Of a DNA stretch of 64,000 nucleotides, positions 61,190-64,000 are shown one piece after another. The DNA comes from JBDHWG01 sp046328525 (lineage in GTDB: Bacteria > Chloroflexota > Anaerolineae > Epilineales > JAHCIE01), in contig JAXLWK010000004.1 in the NCBI GenBank assembly GCA_046328525.1, forward strand, positions 1 through 64,000, given 5' to 3'. How positions within the stretch are numbered: the first letter of the stretch is position 1; each line of letters begins with the position of its first letter. The position numbers and the translations under genes are program-made. Below the pieces are notes generated by a model. The model saw only the letters and a list, made by a program, of their open reading frames with translations. It made no database searches and was not told the DNA's origin.

Positions 61190-62636
61190 GAGGGTCGGCT
61201 TTAACATAAGAACGGTTTGACAAGCGAAAAGCTCCCGTGCAAAGTAGGAGGTACCACCCAACCTACTGTACATAGGAGCTGGCCGCTATGATAGCAGACC
61301 GGGGTGCCTTTGACGAATCGACGCTGGCGCGACTGCGGGACGTTGACCCGATTGTGCAGCGCTACCGTGCCTTCTTCGCCCTGCTCGACTGGAGCCAAGT
61401 GCCTGAACGTGACCCGCATCGGGCCTGGCCTGGCTCGCCGCCCCACCCGCCAGCGGCTTACGTCAAGGCCTTGCTGGTCAAGCTGTGTGAGGAGAAACCC
61501 TCCGTGACGCATCTGCGGCGCTACCTGGTGGAACATCCGCTCCTCGTTCTCGAACTCGGCTTTCGTCCGCTGAAGGATCCGAACCAGCCGTATGGCTTTG
61601 CTGTCGAGCAGACGGTGCCGTGTGATCGGTGGCTGCGCGAGAAACAACGTCGAGTGCCCAACACCATCCTCCAAGGATTGTTGCGGCAAACCGTGCATGC
61701 ACTGCAAGCCGAGATCGCCGACCTGGGCCAGACCGTGGCCTTCGATGTCAAGCATATCTATGCCTGGGTCAAGGAGAACAATCCCAAAGCCTATGTGGAC
61801 GCGCGCTTTGACCCAAAGCGTCAGCCCAAAGGCGATCCCGACTGTCGGCTTGGCGCCAAGCGCAGCAGCAACCAGACCCAGCCCGACGGAACGACCAAGG
61901 AGCGCGTCGAGTATGTCTGGGGCTACGGGAGCGGGGTTGCCGCCGCCACCCATCCTCGCTACGGCGACATCGCCTTGGCTGAGTGGACCCAGCCCTTCAA
62001 TGAAACCGACACGACCTACTTCCACCCGCTGTACCAGCGCGTCGTGGCGACCTTGGGCCAGCGTCCGAAGAACATCACGGCCGATGCCGCCTTTGATGAC
62101 TGGGACATCTATCAAACATGTGCCGATACTGGTGGGCTCGCCGCCATCCCGCTCAATCAGCGCGGTCATCCTGAGCCTAAGCGATTGGCCGATGGGACGC
62201 CATGCTGTGAGCGTGGGTTGGTCATGGTGCCAATGGGCTCCTTCCTCCACACGCGCGGCTACCAGTCGCAGACGTTCCGCTGTCCACTGTTGGTGCCGGT
62301 CCCGACCGGCCAGACGTGCAGTCATCCGCAGTTCGCCAAAGGCCTAGGCTGCTACAAGTACCCCAACATGGAAGCCGGAGGCTTGATGCGCGTGCTTCTG
62401 GATCGCCAATCCGAGGAGTACAAGGCCATCTATCGCCAACGCACGAGTGATGAGCGCATCAACAGCCAAGCCAAGGCGCTGGGCATTGAGCGACCCATGG
62501 TGCGTAACGCTCAGTCCGTCGCCAACCTCAACACCTTGACCTATGTCGTCATCAATGTCCGAGCCTTGGCGCGCGTCCGCACCATCAATGCCATGCCCAC
62601 CGCCCCACCTACATCCTTATGTTAAAGCCGACCCTC
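61190..62636 (+). mobile_element. Intact IS4-superfamily insertion sequence in the cassette 1 toxin
   Basis: A 1447-bp element with perfect 21-bp inverted repeats (GAGGGTCGGC...AACATAAG; 61190-61210 and 62616-62636) and a 6-bp target duplication GTTAGA (61184-61189 and 62637-62642). It carries one transposase gene, whose stop lies inside the right inverted repeat. It is related in ends and protein to the decayed element at 1285-2774. Confidence 0.97.
61288..62625 (+). CDS. IS4-superfamily DDE transposase
   Basis: A 445-aa transposase. The N-terminal helical part (MIADRGAFDESTLARLRDVD) precedes the DDE core: TVAFDVKHIYAWV (first Asp near 155), NITADAAFDDWDIY (second), and YRQRTSDERINSQAK, which fits the IS4 signature Y-(2)-R-(3)-E-(6)-K and gives the Glu. 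A Cys-containing insert lies between (CPLLVPVPTGQTCSHPQ). AGGAGC precedes ATG 61288. It appears intact and could mobilise the decayed relative at 1285. Confidence 0.95.
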   Translation: MIADRGAFDESTLARLRDVDPIVQRYRAFFALLDWSQVPERDPHRAWPGSPPHPPAAYVKALLVKLCEEKPSVTHLRRYLVEHPLLVLELGFRPLKDPNQPYGFAVEQTVPCDRWLREKQRRVPNTILQGLLRQTVHALQAEIADLGQTVAFDVKHIYAWVKENNPKAYVDARFDPKRQPKGDPDCRLGAKRSSNQTQPDGTTKERVEYVWGYGSGVAAATHPRYGDIALAEWTQPFNETDTTYFHPLYQRVVATLGQRPKNITADAAFDDWDIYQTCADTGGLAAIPLNQRGHPEPKRLADGTPCCERGLVMVPMGSFLHTRGYQSQTFRCPLLVPVPTGQTCSHPQFAKGLGCYKYPNMEAGGLMRVLLDRQSEEYKAIYRQRTSDERINSQAKALGIERPMVRNAQSVANLNTLTYVVINVRALARVRTINAMPTAPPTSLC

Positions 62637-63827
62637 GTTAGACAGACTGAAACCATACGGAATCCTATGACTACCCTGGGCATCTTCGCGCCACAATTCC
62701 CATGCATACGATATTGCACCATACCCTCCTATGCTGGGAATGGCACCTCCGCCACCCAAGAAGCCCCCATGTGCTTGATCGAAAGGATTATAACTGTCAG
62801 CCATAGGCGAACTCCAGAACACCTCTGCATTCATGCCAACCAGGTCACCGCCCACCAGGCCGCCAGCCATGAACGTTCCCCGAAAAGCATCGTTCGAAGG
62901 AAGGTTCTTGATGAGTGTGACGCCACCTGTCAAAGAGAGGCTATCTCCAAGAATGAAACCGACTTCAGGCGAAAGAAACACGCTCAATTGGCCTGCTGTA
63001 GCGTTGAGCAACACATCTACGCTTACCCCACCGAAAGCTGCAGCGCCGTAGGTATATACAGCTCGTGCACCTACAGCATCGACCTCGTTCATGGGCAGCC
63101 CCGCCAATTGCAAGCCTGCTGTCGCAGCCATCAGGGGTTGCATAGTTCTGAGAACGACATCACTCGTCGTATTCTCGGACGTCAGGAACTTGAGTAGATT
63201 ATCTCTACCCTCAAAAACCTTCCCTTCTCCAAAGTAGGAGTCGCGCCAGTTTTCGCCGAGAGTACTGGCAAGTTGCTCCTCAGACCAGTGTCCACTAGGG
63301 TCGGTATACCGAATCGGGTTCCCGAGGTTGTAAGCATACCTGTTCAGCGCCTGGCTGCCCTGGCCCGGCGTTACCGAGTCGGCCATGACAAACCTTGCCA
63401 GCAGCGGGTCGTAGAAGCGGCCGGCGCTCTTGCCGTCGGTGTAATGGTAGAGGCCGCTCAGCGAATTATACTGCTGACCGGTGTAGAGTTGATCCGTCGT
63501 CAGCGGCATCTCGCCCCGCCGCCGTTCCCCGAACGCGCTGTACCGCTCCCTGGCGACGACGTTGCCGCTCGCGTCCGTCAGCGTGCTCGTCGAACCCAGG
63601 TGATCCGCCTGCACGTACCGCAGCGTCTGCGCGTTGGGGTTGGCGTTGGGGATGCTCCGCGTCGCCAGGAGCTTCCCCTCGGCATAGTAGCGCTTCGTCA
63701 CGCTCGGTGTCGGCCCGCGGTCATCCTCGTAGTGCTGCCCGGCAAAGAGCAAGGCAGTCATGTTCACCCGAACGAAGCACTACACATCCAGATGAAGCAA
63801 GTCCCACTTTTAACTCACCATTGACAG

Positions 63828-63998
63828 TCAACTCGATCCGAACGCAACCGTTCTCTGCAGGGTTCCCTCTGGCACAAGGAGTTTGAACGGTATACCGTCG
63901 GGTAGCCAAAGGCTACTCACGGCCCGAGCTATGTCGAAAAGGTCCTGGAGGTCCTGTTTTCCCAGACCTTCAGGGTGCGGAAATATGAGAATGTATCC
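63828..63998 (-). CDS. C-terminal end of an unrecognised gene, probably the next immunity gene
   Basis: An open minus-strand frame enters from beyond the window and ends at TGA 63830-63828 (57 codons in view: GYILIFPHPEGLGKQDLQDL ... LQRTVAFGSS). Its composition is protein-like. By the alternating order of the region (tip, small gene, tip, small gene) it should be the immunity gene of a further cassette to the right. Incomplete; function unknown. Confidence 0.55.
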   Translation of the reverse strand, partial: GYILIFPHPEGLGKQDLQDLFDIARAVSSLWLPDGIPFKLLVPEGTLQRTVAFGSS

Positions 63999-64000
63999 TT

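Larger units (their letters stand above)
61103..63767 (-). pseudogene. Orphan Rhs tip cassette 1, toxin broken by the IS4-superfamily element
   Basis: The reading now runs from 63767 to a stop inside the IS (62622). It starts abruptly at AGQHYEDDRGPTPSVTKRYY, followed by the Rhs end (DHLGSTSTLTDASG, RFYDPLLARFVM, NRYAYNLGNP), closing with DPSGH, then a ~220-aa tip. Without the IS and one GTTAGA the frame continues after GFSLSN into 26 more codons (PKDIGQAIWHDIVLH ...) to TAG 61103-61105, just before the immunity gene. The tip has a Gly-rich middle (GGVSVDVLLNATAGQLSVFL, then EVGFILGD) and an HGGFLGGGG stretch; the family is not recognised. The toxin has lost its last 26 residues. Confidence 0.85.

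Noticed and set aside
1..64000. tRNA, rRNA and riboswitch genes
   Set aside because: None seen by reading for conserved tRNA boxes or rRNA motifs; a covariance-model search could find something missed.

Overview
The window is high-GC bacterial DNA that most resembles Chloroflexota. The basis is the very GC-rich coding style, frequent TTG and GTG starts behind strong Shine-Dalgarno sites, a hybrid guanylate-cyclase/AfsR-type ATPase regulator of the kind common in that phylum, and short hairpin repeats scattered between genes. This is an inference from content; no rRNA or tRNA gene is visible to settle it.

Left part (1-34.1 kb). A CRISPR array of 38-bp repeats (17 spacers in view) runs in from the left edge and is cut off inside its last repeat by an IS4-superfamily element whose transposase is decayed. 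No cas gene is in view. After it comes an ordinary chromosomal block: a divergent LysR/EamA exporter pair; an operon of a divergent phosphofructokinase with an ABC exporter; a Uma2-type nuclease; two GH13 amylases around an unrecognised 391-aa protein; plsX; a CoA-transferase; an ABC-2 exporter with a YhfC-type membrane protease; an MFS exporter; an autoregulated ROK repressor; the cyclase/ATPase regulator; a UvrA paralogue with a second MFS transporter; and a ChrB-domain protein with a membrane beta-propeller protein.

Mobile element (about 34.6 kb to beyond about 43.8 kb). A large serine recombinase has inserted into an AGE-family epimerase gene and left only its C-terminal part. Behind it lie a small HTH (excisionase-type) protein, small unknown proteins, a 1.7-kb non-coding region packed with helically phased 11-bp iterons, palindromes and 42-bp and 62-bp tandem repeats in a nested inverted layout, then a membrane-anchored VirD4/HerA-like ATPase translationally coupled to a replication-relaxation-family protein. 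The missing N-terminal half of the epimerase gene is not found before 64 kb, so the element may extend through the toxin region, or that half has been lost.

Toxin region (44-64 kb). A secreted 2451-aa SpvB/Rhs (YD-repeat) protein ends in a NucA/NucB-type DNase tip. It is followed 12 bp later by a homologue of ComJ/Nin, the inhibitor of the Bacillus competence nuclease NucA: a toxin-immunity pair built from a competence nuclease and its inhibitor. Downstream is a reservoir of orphan Rhs C-terminal cassettes (conserved Rhs end plus a new tip), most on the opposite strand and alternating with small membrane, lipoprotein or unknown genes that look like their immunity genes. IS3, IS21 and IS4-superfamily elements have broken three of the four orphan tips. 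One (59.0-60.6 kb) is intact together with a lipoprotein immunity candidate. A stretch of 238 bp that looks identical in the main rhs gene and the first orphan would allow tip exchange by homologous recombination.
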